Positions 23,196 through 57,773 are shown, counted from the stretch's first letter. The stretch: DNA of 64,000 nt from Lumbricus rubellus (GCA_945859605.1 OX243825.1:22042894-22106893); one strand, 5' to 3'. Translations and numbers: made by a program. The notes: generated by a model not told the origin, from the sequence alone.

Positions 23196-25606
23196 GTGAG
23201 TACTCGAGTTATAATTAGAGACCTGTAGAAAGTTTGAGCTGAGATTTGCACCATGTCAATTATCACTTGCACGAGACTATAAATTCGAATAGGTTTGATG
23301 TTGAAAAGATAAACGCTTGTTCTTTAATAGGCCTACATGCGCAGAATTTCCTATCTCCATAATTATGAGCCTTTTAAACTCGAATTCTTTTAAAATGTGA
23401 ATCATCGTCATCGCCGTCATCATCATCATTATCACAGGGCTGTTTTTAAGGAATTTTAGAACTGTACACCCCCTTCTTTCCTTTTTCATCCTCCATGGTA
23501 AATTACTCCCAATCGGACGACAATGACCTTTTTTGCTAGTTTGAGCACATAAGTGCTTCTGCAACTGCACAAATCCATTTAGAATTGCACACTTTGTGTA
23601 CAACTGCACGTTAAAAAGCCCTGCATCATCATCACTGTGCTGGCAGTAGCTTTCATTCTTGTGCTTGTTTATTGTTTAATACTCATCAGTTGCTGTCAAT
23701 GGTTTCTCCTCAATTCAAACAGTGTCTGATACATCTCAACTTCCTTGACACGTGCTTGTGATGTTTTACTAAGAAGTCCAAACTGAATAAAGTAAAAACC
23801 ATGCTTACCAAGTTCTGTCTACCATTAGATTGAAATTCTAAGTAAAGGCGACTCGTGTGCTGTTCAAAACAGTACTGGATTTGGGAAGTTGTAGGCTAGA
23901 AGCACTCATATGCAGATAAAAATAGTAAAAAGTAGGGCTGTTGATTTAATCGCGTTAACGCGTGCGATTAACGCGTTAAAAAAGTTTGCGATTAAAAATT
24001 TTAACGCGTTAATCGCACGCGTTAATTATTATCTGATTAAAATGGAATCAGAGGCAGAAAAACTCGTTTTAAACGGAAGGCTCATACTTAGAACTACGGT
24101 AGTGATACATTATTTGGCAAATATTCCAAAAATTTCAGTATTATCTTAGCAAATCTTTGCTCAATTATCACCTGCATGCGAACCATGCAAAACACGCGTT
24201 AAACGCTAACGATGAGCCGTCGACATCGGCCGCATCGCATCGTCCACTAAGGCTGTTTTTTTCACCCCGTCAGACTACATTGGTTGAACTCCAAGAGATG
24301 GCAAGACCAATGGATCCAGATTTCAAATGATAAATGTTTACAGAAGGACAACTGAGACGCGGTTAAGCAAGAACCGCAACCTCTTGTGAAAAATTGTGAC
24401 TAAATAATGAGGTTCAATATAGTAGACCTACAATTGTTAATTAATAATCTGAGCATCCTCTGAACCGACCAATGAAAATAAACTGACTGGTCTGCATATA
24501 CAATTGGCTGAATAAATAATTAATTTTGATAGTCAGAAAACGGTTGTCTAGTTTTCACATTAAATTAAAGGTGACTGAACTGAAAAAATTAACGGATTTT
24601 GAGCAGTTGACTGATTTGAACAGTGTTTCAATTCTGCCTGTCATACAAAACTGGTCAGTAAACTAAATGCAGAAATTCAATAGTCCAAAGCCAAAGGTTA
24701 TTGAATATGTTTGCAATAGAAAGAATGCATTCAGTCATTAAAATTTTATGTTTCAGGGGTCCTTAGAAAATAGCAGGATTAATATATTTGACGGAAATGT
24801 ATTGCGATTAATTTGCCGTTAATTGCGATTAAAAAAATTAATCGCGCGATTAATTTCGACTAAAAATTTTAATCGAACAACAGCCCTAGTAAAAAGGTAG
24901 GCTATTTGACATTCGATTGGGAATAATTTACCATGGTGGATAGGAAGGGAAAGGTGGCGTTGTGCAGTTCTAAAATTTCACTCGAAAGCCCTGGTCAAAT
25001 TGTGAATATATTACTCGAGCCTCCGAGACTAAATCACCTTTGATGATTGAATTTTCTCTTTTGCAGCCTCGACAATTAATGCAACCGACGACGGACTCTG
25101 TCAAGTTTCACGATTCCTCGTCATCGATTGCACCAACGTTTCAACCGCCCTTCGAAAAATTTCCTGGTCAAACCGTCAGAGGGCAGGACCCTCCATCGTC
25201 CATGGTTCCTCCCTTTACCTCTTCCAGGACTCCTGGAGCAGCGTCCACCACAACCTCAGCCGGAGTACCTCGTCCTAGGAGCGCGCCTGGAATCAGATCG
25301 AAATCTGGAGAAGACTTCCTCCATGACGGAACTCCGAAACAACCTTCATCCCAAGGAGAATGTCTTCCACTTGCAACCACTCCAGCTGGTCCAGTTCATC
25401 CACGGCGATCCAACCATCTCGATCCAGTCAAATCATCGAGGACGTCCGTAGTCCATCCGGACAACGGGAAGGAAACGAACCACAGTGGAGTGAAGAATCC
25501 TTTCCACTATTCGAACGGTGGAACGACAATCAATGGAAGCCTAAAATGGAATTCCAGTCGGAACAGTGGCACGCTGACATCGACTATTATTCCTTCGTGG
25601 GTGTGA
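20202..25606 (+). CDS. Protocadherin, delta-1-like, seven cadherin repeats (2 coding exons)
   Basis: Calcium-dependent adhesion receptor of the plasma membrane. Coding exons are 20202-23195 and 25067-25606 (GTGAGT donor, TTTTGCAG acceptor, phase 0), giving about 1177 residues. The ATG at 20202 was chosen because it begins a hydrophobic signal peptide (MFCRAVIVAIVYGLVA); the frame is open further upstream but has no earlier ATG. Six cadherin calcium linkers are visible: DLNDN (about residue 139), DANDN (251), DVNDN (359), DINDN (498), DVNDV (603) and DVNDN (750). A seventh repeat follows, then one membrane helix at about 877-897. EC1 carries the paired cysteines typical of protocadherins (LCGNQEDC). 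Seven ectodomains match the delta-1 class (PCDH1/7/9/11), but the Ser/Pro-rich tail shows no CM1-CM3 motif that I can recognise, so orthology is not claimed. The family is certain; the exact 3' end is less so. Confidence 0.9.
23435..23623. mobile_element. hAT-like MITE, family CAGGGCTGTTTTTA, copy 1
   Basis: TIRs CAGGGCTGTTTTTAA and TTAAAAAGCCCTG, flanked by CATTATCA and CATCATCA (7 of 8 match). It lies in the protocadherin intron, inside an ATC-rich tract. A second copy lies at 47182 and a fragment at about 24930-24990. Confidence 0.8.
23933..24888. mobile_element. hAT-like element, 956 bp, in the protocadherin intron
   Basis: Ends TAGGGCTGTTGATTTAATCG and (reverse complement) TAGGGCTGTTGTTCGATTAA, with an exact 8-bp duplication GTAAAAAG at 23925-23932 and 24889-24896. 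Both ends are rich in ATTAACGCG/CGCGTTAAT palindromes. No transposase frame. Confidence 0.88.
24930..24993 (-). mobile_element. Fragment of the CAGGGCTGTTTTTA MITE family
   Basis: On the minus strand this matches the 5' part of the copies at 23435 and 47182 (AGAACTGCACAAC, CACCATGGTAAATT). Truncated and without a visible target duplication. Confidence 0.6.
25067..25606 (+). CDS. Protocadherin coding exon 2: cytoplasmic tail
   Basis: The acceptor TCTCTTTTGCAG precedes 25067. The frame dictated by the phase-0 donor at 23195 stays open for 179 codons to TGA. The product is Ser/Thr/Pro-rich and disordered-looking. The frame starting two bases later is also open at first, up to a TAG at about 25274, and opens again from about 25360 to 25626. 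The phase-matched frame is preferred, but cDNA is needed. A MITE begins 15 bp after the stop. Confidence 0.65.
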   Translation, partial: PRQLMQPTTDSVKFHDSSSSIAPTFQPPFEKFPGQTVRGQDPPSSMVPPFTSSRTPGAASTTTSAGVPRPRSAPGIRSKSGEDFLHDGTPKQPSSQGECLPLATTPAGPVHPRRSNHLDPVKSSRTSVVHPDNGKETNHSGVKNPFHYSNGGTTINGSLKWNSSRNSGTLTSTIIPSWV

Positions 25607-25621
25607 GGATTGAGGAGGAGG

Positions 25622-25866
25622 CATAGGCGTAGGGGACATTTCAGGAGTGGGGGGAGGGGCAACAATGAGACTTTTGCCCGAAATTTTTTGTCATCCGGCC
25701 GAAATCTTAAGAAAAATTCCAGTTACGTTTGCCCGAAAATTCTGACGACCTTTTTATTTATTTTTTATTTTATTTTTTAGTCAATCAGCCGAAATCTTCT
25801 GAAATTTCACGTCACGTTTGCCCGAAAATTCTGACGACACCTGGACCCCCGTCTCCTGCGCTTATG
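25622..25866. mobile_element. hAT-like MITE just after the protocadherin stop codon
   Basis: TIRs CATAGGCGTAGGGGAC and GTCTCCTGCGCTTATG (13 of 16 pairs), exact duplication GGAGGAGG at 25614-25621 and 25867-25874. The inside repeats TTTGCCCGAAAATTCTGACG. It probably lies in the 3' UTR. Confidence 0.85.
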
Positions 25867-26099
25867 GGAGGAGGTCACGGTCTCACGATGACCTTCATTG
25901 ATAGCAGACGGTCCTCAGAAGTTTTGTGCAGCGTGGTAGTCGATTGGCTTTGGTCCATCTCCAGACCAGAGCGCCTAGGGTTCAATATTGCCCTTTCTCC
26001 TTATGTTTGCTCTACACTTCTTTCTATAGTAGTAGTAGTCTCTCCTCTGCTCTGTCTCTTTTCAAAATCTGTTTCTTCTCGCGGGGCCTTGCGCACTGG

Positions 26100-26163
26100 G
26101 AGCGCCTCTGAACGGTTCACCCTACTAGAGGCGCTTCATAAATGTGTAAATACAATACAATAA
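26100..26163 (+). repeat. LINE/SINE 3' tail
   Basis: Same sequence as 1-74: GCGCCTCTGAACGGTTCACC, then AGAGGCGCTTCATAAATG and an ACAATACAATA tail. Confidence 0.6.
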
Positions 26164-26617
26164 TTCAATTCCAGGCTATTATTAATGGCTTCCAGTATTT
26201 TCCAACATGTTATGGTTCTCAGGGCTGTTAACGTCGCCCTCTTCCTGGACCCAGGCTTTGCACTGGCACTACAAGAATACGGTCGGGGAGAAGTTTTCAG
26301 GTGATCGAGTTTGACAGTTATCAATATAATTGACAGTTGTGCTATAAGACAGTTGTGCAATGTGCATGTAGAGGTGCGTTTTTCGATTGTGTGTAAGACT
26401 GTGAACACTGGCGTCATCTAGTGAATAGCATGAGAAAAAGTGTTTCTTTGCATATTATAAGGACAGCTTATTATAAAATAATATAATTATAATAATTATG
26501 TTGATGCTGTTTTCGTGATTTGAACAGTTTAACTGATCTTGTATTAAACTGATCTTTTTTGCCTTATACTATGTCACTGCGCGCAACAAGCATCCCTTGT
26601 ATGCAAAGCCTACATGC

Positions 26618-26680
26618 CTCTGAGTAGGCTCATTGAAGAGGCGCTATATAAATTCCCAGATTGAGTGAACGAATGCGCTA
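26618..26680 (+). repeat. LINE/SINE 3' tail
   Basis: GCCTCTGAGTAGGCTCATTG, then AGAGGCGCTATATAAATTC and a GAGTGAACGAATG tail. Confidence 0.55.
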
Positions 26681-29232
26681 CTTGTTACAAAATCTGTTAT
26701 GTGTTTGTGTGGCTGTGTGTCTGCCCCCCCCCCATATTTTAAATTAAGATTAAATTAAGATTAAATTAAGATAAAATTAAATTAAATGTTTAAATTAAGA
26801 TTATATTAAATTAATTTTTTATCTTGGTGTAGTCACACAACGAAGTTCATAGAATAAATTGATAATATAACATCATCATTATCCAATAAAATTAGTGACG
26901 CAATAATGGCGCTTTAGAACAAGAAGATGTCGTCACAATAACAAAGGCTATCCAGTAGCCTATCCATGACACAAAGCCTACCGGTATACGTTTTATGTGT
27001 CCCTAACTCTTGACCAGGAGAATCGAAAAACTCTCTCATTGGCTTGGCCTAGGGATAACCATGGACCTACATGTAGGTCTACAGTAGGCTACGATAGCAT
27101 CTCACAATAGGCCTACCTATCAAAGCGCGATCTTTGCTCTGAACTAGGCCTAGCCTATAGGCCTAAATGGCCTATTGGACTAAACGTAGGCTCTTTCAGT
27201 GTGCCGATCAACAAACCTCTAGACTTTTTATCAGTCCGTTTGGTGTTCCTTGGACTGAACGGTGAGGAGGATGACTTAGGTCCTACCTGAAGACCGGTGC
27301 AGAATATGTGTCACCGACCTATTTGGACCTACTACGTCTATATAATGCCAGAAGCTGATGTTTTAGTACGGAAGCACTGATCGAAAACGGTACCGCTGCA
27401 TGGAGTAGGCGACCCGTCGCCACACATATGAACTGTGAGAAAACAATTGCATTGGTTGAGATAATGTTGACGTATGCGTTGTGAGCTCTGGTTATTGGAA
27501 GCGCAATTATTTGTTGTGTGTTGCTTTAAAACTGAAGGATGCCTATTGAGTAGCCTAGGCTAAAACAAACTCTTTAAAATAATTATAGATAGCACATCTT
27601 AACATGAATTTAATATTTTAATGTCGGAGCCGCCGGGCCTAATTAGGCCTATTGTTGATTTCATTAATAGCCTATTGGATGACGATAATATTATTGGTTG
27701 GGTAGGTCTAGGCCTATGCCCGAATTACTCATCATAGCCAAGCCAGCTGTCTTTAGACCTAGGCTACCAGTTCCGTGGCAGTCGTACGTCAATGGGTGCG
27801 GATGCGCTTCGGTAGGTTAGCTTACTAGACCTATTAAAACTGCGTGTTCCTTATGAAAATAAAATTAGGCTATACCCCGAAGTCAGCGGCCTTTTAATTT
27901 TTGTTGTCATATTATGATGCCTTTGGAATGTTCGGGTCCAATATCAGAGCGGTAATGGGTCCCTACTTACTATCTTTAGGGTTTGAGAAAAAAATTTCAG
28001 AAGCCGTGTTAGGCTAACTAGCCTACCCTACAGCCGCTTGGTTACTATATGAGTCACCGCCTCGCTGGGCCCCTGGGCATTTGCAAGTAGGTCTAACGAC
28101 GGATATAGGACTAAGTTTGCGGTCGTCAATAGAATTTCATGGTACTTTGAGCTTGAGATTCAAGCAAGAAGTCGCTGGGCTAAGCTGCCACACGGACAGG
28201 CGAGACCTTTGCAAATCTTTGGCCTCTAGGCCTATCCCTGTTACTTGTCAAGAATTAAGGCCCAATTAAAGGAAGCGGCGTTAAGAATTGAATTGTAGGT
28301 CAACCGAATAACAAATTATATAGGCCAGAAACACCGCGGTGGCGACAAGATGAAAGAGTAAACAATGACAAAGAACAAAGCGGCAAATTTCATGCACACA
28401 AAATTTACATGTTCACAGCGTATAGTCTGCGTTAGCACATTTCCGAATAACTTTTCCCAACTTCTCAAGGACGCTTTCCCCAAGGACACTTATTCCAAAG
28501 AGAGGGAGTAAACCGCTCTGCTATAGGAACCGAAAATTGGGTTGATTCTGCCTCCCAGCTTCTCAAACAGCCTCAAACAGGGCACAAAGGCTGAATGAAA
28601 GCGTCTTCAAATCTTACCAAGTCAGGTGCAGTTTGACAAATTTCGCCGTGGGCGGGTCTTTAAATGCGCTGTTGATCGTGTGACCCTAATTGGAACTGTG
28701 TGTAGTGATGTGAACTTTAAGACTACACGTCCAGAGTTTTCAAAGCTGCATATTTTGTGACTTTAAGACCCTCAAAAGCTGTTATTTATCTATCTGGTTA
28801 CGGTCAAAGTTGACCGATGTAAGCGTTTAGTCGAGCGCCTTGTTTTGAAGTTTTCTTTTTGGTGTTAGCTCCATTTGAAAAAGTTGCGCGGATAAAACTT
28901 CTGCAATACTTCATCGTGCAGTTAAACTGCTTTTCTCGGTGCACGTATAATTGGTGAGTAGTTTCATGAAATAGTATAATTTGCTATTTTTTAAATGATT
29001 GTTAATATAAAAATGTTGCTAATTTTGGTCCCGCTTACGAGACCGCGTTTTACGACCGAGTCATTGAGTGGTTGTGTCGTATAGTGGCGTGTTCACGCGT
29101 TATAAAAAATTATGGCGACCGTACTGATTTAAAAATGCGTAAATTGAAGTAACATATAAGTACTAAAGTTTAGCAGAAGTTGTTGCATGCACTGTGGCTG
29201 TAGATTTACATGCGCTATTTATAATTAATTGT
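26681..29232. other. Intergenic spacer and possible ACSL upstream region
   Basis: An AT-rich TTAAATTAAGA array (26743-26815) gives way to a segment dense in AGGCCTA strings (27060-28260). I see no coding exon, and no promoter that I can call. Confidence 0.45.
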
Positions 29233-29460
29233 GGGGCACGGTGGTGTAGTGGACATGTTCGTTGCCTTGCAGCTGGAGGGTTGCAGGTTCGAATCCATCT
29301 CAAGCCGCCGCGTAGGGACCTTGGGCAAGTCCTTCGTTCCCAATTGCTCAGCGCTTCATCGTGAAACTTCGATTCAGTGTCTGTGCTGTAGTCGGGAGCG
29401 CTTCTGATTAGATATCTTGAAGGGGCACTATAACAAGTGCGCATACATACTCACAAACAT
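29233..29460 (+). mobile_element. tRNA-derived SINE, subfamily B, nearly complete
   Basis: GGGGCACGGTGGTGTAGTGG, box B GGTTCGAATCC, full body, and tail ACAAGTGCGCATACATAC. It is followed directly by a LINE 3' fragment. Confidence 0.9.
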
Positions 29461-29461
29461 G

Positions 29462-29952
29462 CGTATTCAGCACGGCGTTGTATGCATGCGAAACCTGGAC
29501 ACTAAAAAAGGAGGACAAACAGAGGATAATAGCATTCGAAATGTACTGTTACAGGAGAATATTACAGATAAGCTGGACACAAAAAATAACTAACGTAGAA
29601 GTGCGAAGAAGACTTAACAGCAAATCAGATATGATAGAAACCATAATGAAAATGAAACTGAAACTATTCGGACACATCTAAAGAATGAGTGATGGTAGAA
29701 AGATAAAGAGCATATAGACGGGAGTCATGGAGGGATCGGGGAAAAGAGGAAGACCATGCAGAGAATGGTTTCAGGACATTGAAGAATGGTGTGGGATGAA
29801 TGCACAGGAACTGACACATCGGGCACAGAACAGAGAAGTATGGAGAAGAGTAGTCAAGTGTGCAGTGGACACCTACGGGCTATCAGCCCATGATAAAGAA
29901 GATACATACTCGCACAATGTACTGCATGCTGGTGATGATTGCAACTGGTAAT
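29462..29952 (+). pseudogene. 3' end of a LINE ORF2 (reverse-transcriptase C-terminal region), broken
   Basis: The frame reads STALYACETWTLKKEDKQR and AFEMYCYRRILQISWTQKIT, the usual non-LTR retrotransposon motif after the RT domain. It is interrupted by TAA at about 29681 and TAG at about 29696, then resumes with GKRGRPCREWFQDIEEW. It abuts the 3' end of the SINE at 29233-29460. The endonuclease and RT core are absent, so it is a 5'-truncated, dead copy. Confidence 0.75.
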
Positions 29953-30123
29953 TTTTTTGCAGCTCAGTAAACGCCTTTAGCTGCAGGGACTTGCTAAAAA
30001 CTTACTTTTAACTCTAGAATTTAAAGTAAAATTTTACAGTTATTCAAATTGATTAAGTTTTTAACAAGTTTCCAATTGCAGTTGATGGCATCATGTTGTG
30101 TTGTATTTAAAGTCGTTTAGGTC

Positions 30124-53050
<22,927 letters not shown>

Positions 53051-54725
53051 AATCTGGATCACGATAAACGAAAGTTGTCTTTGACCAGGCAACTGCAACT
53101 TTAGAAAGCTTAGTTTTGATTAGATATTCTGAAGATTTTGAATTCTTGATCAGACTGATGCCGGGACTCTTGACGATGTAACCCGATTATTCACCCTGTT
53201 TACATCCATGGGTGTTTGATCTACACTTAATTATGTAAGGCCATAACTTCTACAGTGATGCCAATTTTGTGCTTTTTTCTAGCCTGAAGAAATCTGTAAA
53301 TTAAATTGTGCCTAATCATGTATTTTTCTACTGGAAAGTATTGCATAACATTGAGATTAGATACCAATTTTTCGTGGTTATAACGCAAGTTCTGGTGAAA
53401 AAGTCTATTTTCATAAATGACCACTGAGTATATATATTTACTTGCTAAAACTCTGTTCCTTACAGTGTGTTAAATTTTTATACATTGCTTCAAATGACCG
53501 TGATGCTATTTTATAAGAATGCACCAGTATGCTCAACAAAGGAAGTAATCGCTTGCCATACCAGCTCAGTTTGTGTTATTGTATTTTAAGAATAAGACTT
53601 TAAATGAGTTTGTTACCTATGATGTTTATCCAAGAGTTTGTGCAGAATAACGTTGAAATCAACGACTGTTTAGTATGTTGCTAAAATAATGATGCCTTGT
53701 GCCAATTGCCATTTGTGATGTGAAACTATGACATGATTAACAATGATGACTTTTTTTATTGATATTGCTGAGCTACTTGCCATTTAATGTAAAGACTTTA
53801 TACGTGTACCTGTACCGAAAAGCAATAATATGTTGAGATTTCCTACAATTTTGTATGCATAAAAGTCGTGAATGTTGCATATTTAAGCATTCTTTGTAAA
53901 TAGAGAGCCAGCTCAAACTCTAAATATTTGCTATATTTTGATATTACTTTTGCTGATGATATGCACAATGTAGAGTTTTCAAAGCATTTCCATAGTAAAT
54001 TCTTAGCTCTGGAGGATGTCTCCTCTGCTTTATGGAAAAAACAGTGTTCTTACAATATTCGTTTTTGGCTTGTGAAACTTGGCATGTATTTGAATACTTT
54101 GCAGTATTTAAATGGTGTAGGGGTTCTGCTTTCATTGACATTATTTTTTTATATAAACATATATGAGATTTTTTAGTAATTTCCAGTGTGGTTTTTGTAC
54201 TGATGCAGCATTGGTAGTATTTGGTACTTTACAATTACTAGTATAATTAATGCACCTTTCTTCACACTGGTCATCAGAGTTGTTAGGAGCTTGTCTACGT
54301 GTGTACACTTTACAGTTGCGTATTTAATATAGAGTTGAATTATGTGTTACTATATGTAGCTGTATGTTATTAGGTTGAATTGATATGTACGCAAGTCTGT
54401 ATTTGAGTTTGCCGATCGTGTCTTTCTAATTAGCTCTGTTTTGTATTTTTGGAAATTATATTCAATTATTTTTTTGCATTTTCATTAAGTACTTGAAGTA
54501 TGGAAGCAAAGTTTGTGTTTAGAAAAGATTCCACAGTGTTTCAAATTCCAATATTGTTCGTGAATCTTGAATTCGTCTTTTACGTTAAATAAAATGGAAC
54601 AGTGCACAATCGGTACATTTAAGCAACGAGATATATTTTTATAATATTTGTTTAATGGATGTGTTTATTATGTGATGCATGTGTTTATTAATGTGAATAT
54701 GAGAATAAAACTGCAGATTCCCTCT
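53051..54725 (+). other. ACSL: ACSL 3' UTR with candidate poly(A) signals
   Basis: AT-rich sequence without coding content or obvious mobile elements. AATAAA occurs at 54588-54593 and 54704-54709, either of which could end the transcript. The lack of insertions over about 1.6 kb, unusual here, fits a transcribed 3' UTR. Confidence 0.5.
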
Positions 54726-56340
54726 GCATCATAGAGCATGAAAAGCATTGCTTACTTCACACGTTACTTGTAACTGGTTATCCAGAGTTATTAAAGATCA
54801 GTATTCAATCTAGACATCTCTGGGGTGGAAAAGTCCCAACCCCAGAAAAATTATATGGCCAACATTTCCCCTCCCCCGAAAAATGTGACAGCTCTGTTTA
54901 CATGTGTCTATGTAAACTTTCTACACCAGAAGAAGAATTTGACTGCTGTGCATTGAAGTACTTTTTAAAAAGTCATGATTTTTAAAAGTATAGAATTTAA
55001 CGTGTTTCATATAACAATGAATGGCATAATTTTTGCTGAGTGTGGTCAATTGGTCATTATTATTAAACACGTGGTTGAACTTGTGGTATTCTTTACTTCA
55101 CATTGGCTCAATCTGTATATAATGGAATCCTTTGTCGCATAATTGTGATTTATTTTGTTAGAGACTAAGTTATACTTGACGCTTTATTGTGTGAGCTATT
55201 CACAACAATCGTGCCGATATAAAAAAAAACTGGTTTTCTTCTTTTCTTGTGTTCTTGGTCATAGTTTTAAGACTTTATTTGACCTTATGCACAGGGCTGT
55301 AGTCGACGGTATATTCGAGTATACAGCGTGTATGTGCCTCACAAATATTTAGGTTTAGTATATGGGAAAATGGCCGGCAGAAGGGTCTAAACAACTGTAA
55401 CGTGTACTCACCTCTAATTTTGCCACTACAGCCAGGACCTTATGTTCCTGTAACAAGAAAAACTGAATCAGAGATTACAGAATAAACGAAACTACTGTGG
55501 GACGTGGTGGTGTAATGGATATGTTCGTTGCCTTGCAGCCAGAGGGTTGCAGATTTAAGACTTTGAAACCAAAACCAAGTCTCAAGACCTTGCAACTTTG
55601 GGTGATACTGATACAGTGATACGATGTATAATTATTGTAGTTCTGTAGAGATAATTCGATAGGATTGGAACATAATATCATTGTAGCAAATAGGCTAGGT
55701 CTAAAGATTACTATGGAGTAAGAAGCCTCTCGCAAGAAGACTATATTCAGAGGCACTGAATATCAGTTACCTAATTGCAAGACTAGTGTTAGGCTTACAT
55801 GTAATTGAGAATTTTAAGGTGAGTGACATAAAATGAATGAGGTTGACAAAATAATGAATTGGTGGGGTTAGTTTCAATACAGCAAGACAAACGACCAACT
55901 AGGCTGCGGGCATGTGGAGGTTTGAACTTCGTCTGACAATAATTATTATGGACTCTTTGAAGTGACCGTTTATTGATGCTTTGCTTCACACGATACTGCA
56001 CACTAGATTACTTTAAAGTTTAAATCACTGGCAATTCTATTTGCTGTTGCTTAATTGTACGAAAGAATCGAGTCCATTTATTCGAAGCACTTGACATTAA
56101 CTTTCGATTTGACAATCACATTTCTTTTAGCCGATCGTAATTTATTTTTTTATGGCGCTATAGAAATTTTTTTCGGATTCGGAGTTTCGGACGGCAGGTC
56201 GCAGACTGCGGACGGCGTTGCACAAAAATTATCGTTTTTGAAAACATTAATATAGTTTCTGTATTCCTATTTAATTTGCATCATATTTAAATATTCTTGT
56301 GTTCAGTGACAAGGTAGTTAAAACCAGTTAAATATAGCGC
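54726..56340. other. Intergenic between ACSL and the DYDC-like gene
   Basis: AT-rich spacer with one SINE head at 55498. No gene recognised. Confidence 0.5.
55498..55558 (+). mobile_element. SINE head fragment, subfamily B
   Basis: TGGGACGTGGTGGTGTAATG, then GTTGCCTTGCAGCCAGAGGG, breaking off after GCAGATTTAAG. Confidence 0.7.
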
Positions 56341-56483
56341 AAATCGGCATAGTTATAGTAAGCGGGTCCCTATGCTAATGAATGACTGCACTAACCAGGC
56401 CGGTGGGATCACGTGGTTTTTGCTGATGCATCCAAGAAAAATCTTTACTCTTTATCTTTAGTCTTTACTTGTAATGAGAGAAA

Positions 56484-56603
56484 ATGGCGAACACGAAAGA
56501 TTTGCTGCAGCCGAAAATGAAAACCAAGTGGTGCAACCGAAAATATTGCGAAATTACGGCGAACGTTCTAAACAGCAAGGAAGAACATTTCATACGTAAA
56601 TGA
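56484..56603 (+). other. Short ORF inside the 475-bp MITE insert
   Basis: ATG in good context (GAAAATGGCG) opens a 39-codon frame, MANTKDLLQPKMKTKWCNRK to EEHFIRK. Not recognised. It could be a captured first exon or chance. Confidence 0.25.
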
Positions 56604-56685
56604 TTTTAGACCATTCTTTAAAATATGTATTTATAAAATGAGTGTACAGTTTTGACATAATTAGGGATGACTCGACAACTTTTCG

Positions 56686-56699
56686 GCAACCATGGCAAC
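56686..56699. promoter_or_regulatory. RFX X-box-like motif upstream of the DYDC-like gene
   Basis: GCAACCATGGCAAC resembles the GTNRCC-AT-GGCAAC X-box that RFX factors bind at ciliary genes, with one mismatch in the left half. It lies 1.08 kb before the ATG and inside a MITE insert, so function is speculative. Confidence 0.25.
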
Positions 56700-57353
56700 G
56701 ATGTGCGCTTACATACGCTGTAGCACCGCAGTTAATCTTTGTACGATTAATCTCCGCATAAACTCTTGTTTTCTGGCTCCTGCTCTTTCTTTTACGCTGC
56801 ATCAACGTCACCGGGCAGCTTAACACGGGAAGCTCCGTCTAGTAATATATATAAGGTCGTTGGCACTAACCCTATCACTAACCCTATCACTAACCCTAAC
56901 CGACCCTCACGATGCCTAATCTGAACCTAACCGACCCTCACGATGCCTAACCTGACCCTAACCGACCCTCACGATGTCTAACCTGATCCTAACCGACCCT
57001 CACGACCCCTAAACCTGAACCTAACCAACACATAGGGACCCGCTTACTATAACTAAGCCGCGCAAATCTGCTTTGTGATTTGTAGTCTATCTCCACACTT
57101 TGGTCTAGGCGACTATATTATTAATATTTTATACTAGACCTACAGTCCTGTCGAATTTGTGCAGGCCCCTCGGCTTCTACAAGAAAGTTTTTTTTCAGAT
57201 GGCCATAATATTGTTATTTTTAGAAAGTTTAATTAAGTAGTTTTAGCGTGGGTGTCAGCAGAATATAATAAGTCATTGGGAATCTGGGATTAGAGTTTTC
57301 TTAGTTGTACATTATCTCATATTAATAATCAGGAATTGCATAGGCTATATCTT

Positions 57354-57533
57354 CATGGGCGGAGTTTGGTTTCCGTTCTTGGGGCGGGGGGGGGGGCTAA
57401 CCCCGAGTCTGGACCTTCTTTGAGGAGCTAACCCCGAAAAAGGATACCATTTTCATGGTAAAAAAGCTGAATCTGGGCTTTCTTGGGGGGCTTAGCCCCC
57501 CCCCCCCCCAGCCCCAGATAAACTCCGCCCATG
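57354..57533. mobile_element. hAT-like MITE, 180 bp, upstream of the DYDC-like gene
   Basis: TIRs CATGGGCGGAGTTTG and TAAACTCCGCCCATG; flanks TATATCTT and AATATCTT (7 of 8). Interior is G-rich then C-rich, a near-complete hairpin. Ends 241 bp before the DYDC-like ATG. Confidence 0.82.
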
Positions 57534-57773
57534 AATATCTTTCAGTGCAAATTCACCAGAAGGCCAGTTGGAGTAGAATATTTTGCTGTGGATTTTATTG
57601 GCTTTCTGAATGAATATAAATTGCCAACGGCAGACCGGCAGAACCAATTATGTGCAAACAGAAATTGTCATCAGTTCAAGTGCTTTAATTGTGTATGTTT
57701 AATTCCTTAAGACCAGTAGGCCTAAAGTTGTTAGAATTCTGTTTCGTATGTTTCAAGGGATGTGAATCCGCTT

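Larger units (their letters stand above)
56352..57053. mobile_element. TA-flanked MITE carrying telomere-like satellite and a 475-bp insert
   Basis: Perfect 23-bp TIRs beginning GTTATAGTAAGCGGGTCCC, with TA at 56350-56351 and 57054-57055. The right part is a satellite of about 31-bp units built on CTAACCCTAACCGACCCTCA. Between two GCACTAACC repeats (56388-56396 and 56863-56871) lies a CpG-containing segment absent from the related copy near 62275. No transposase. Confidence 0.85.

Noticed and set aside
57762..57773. Four-codon extension of the DYDC-like start
   Set aside because: It would begin with GTG; the first ATG is at 57774.
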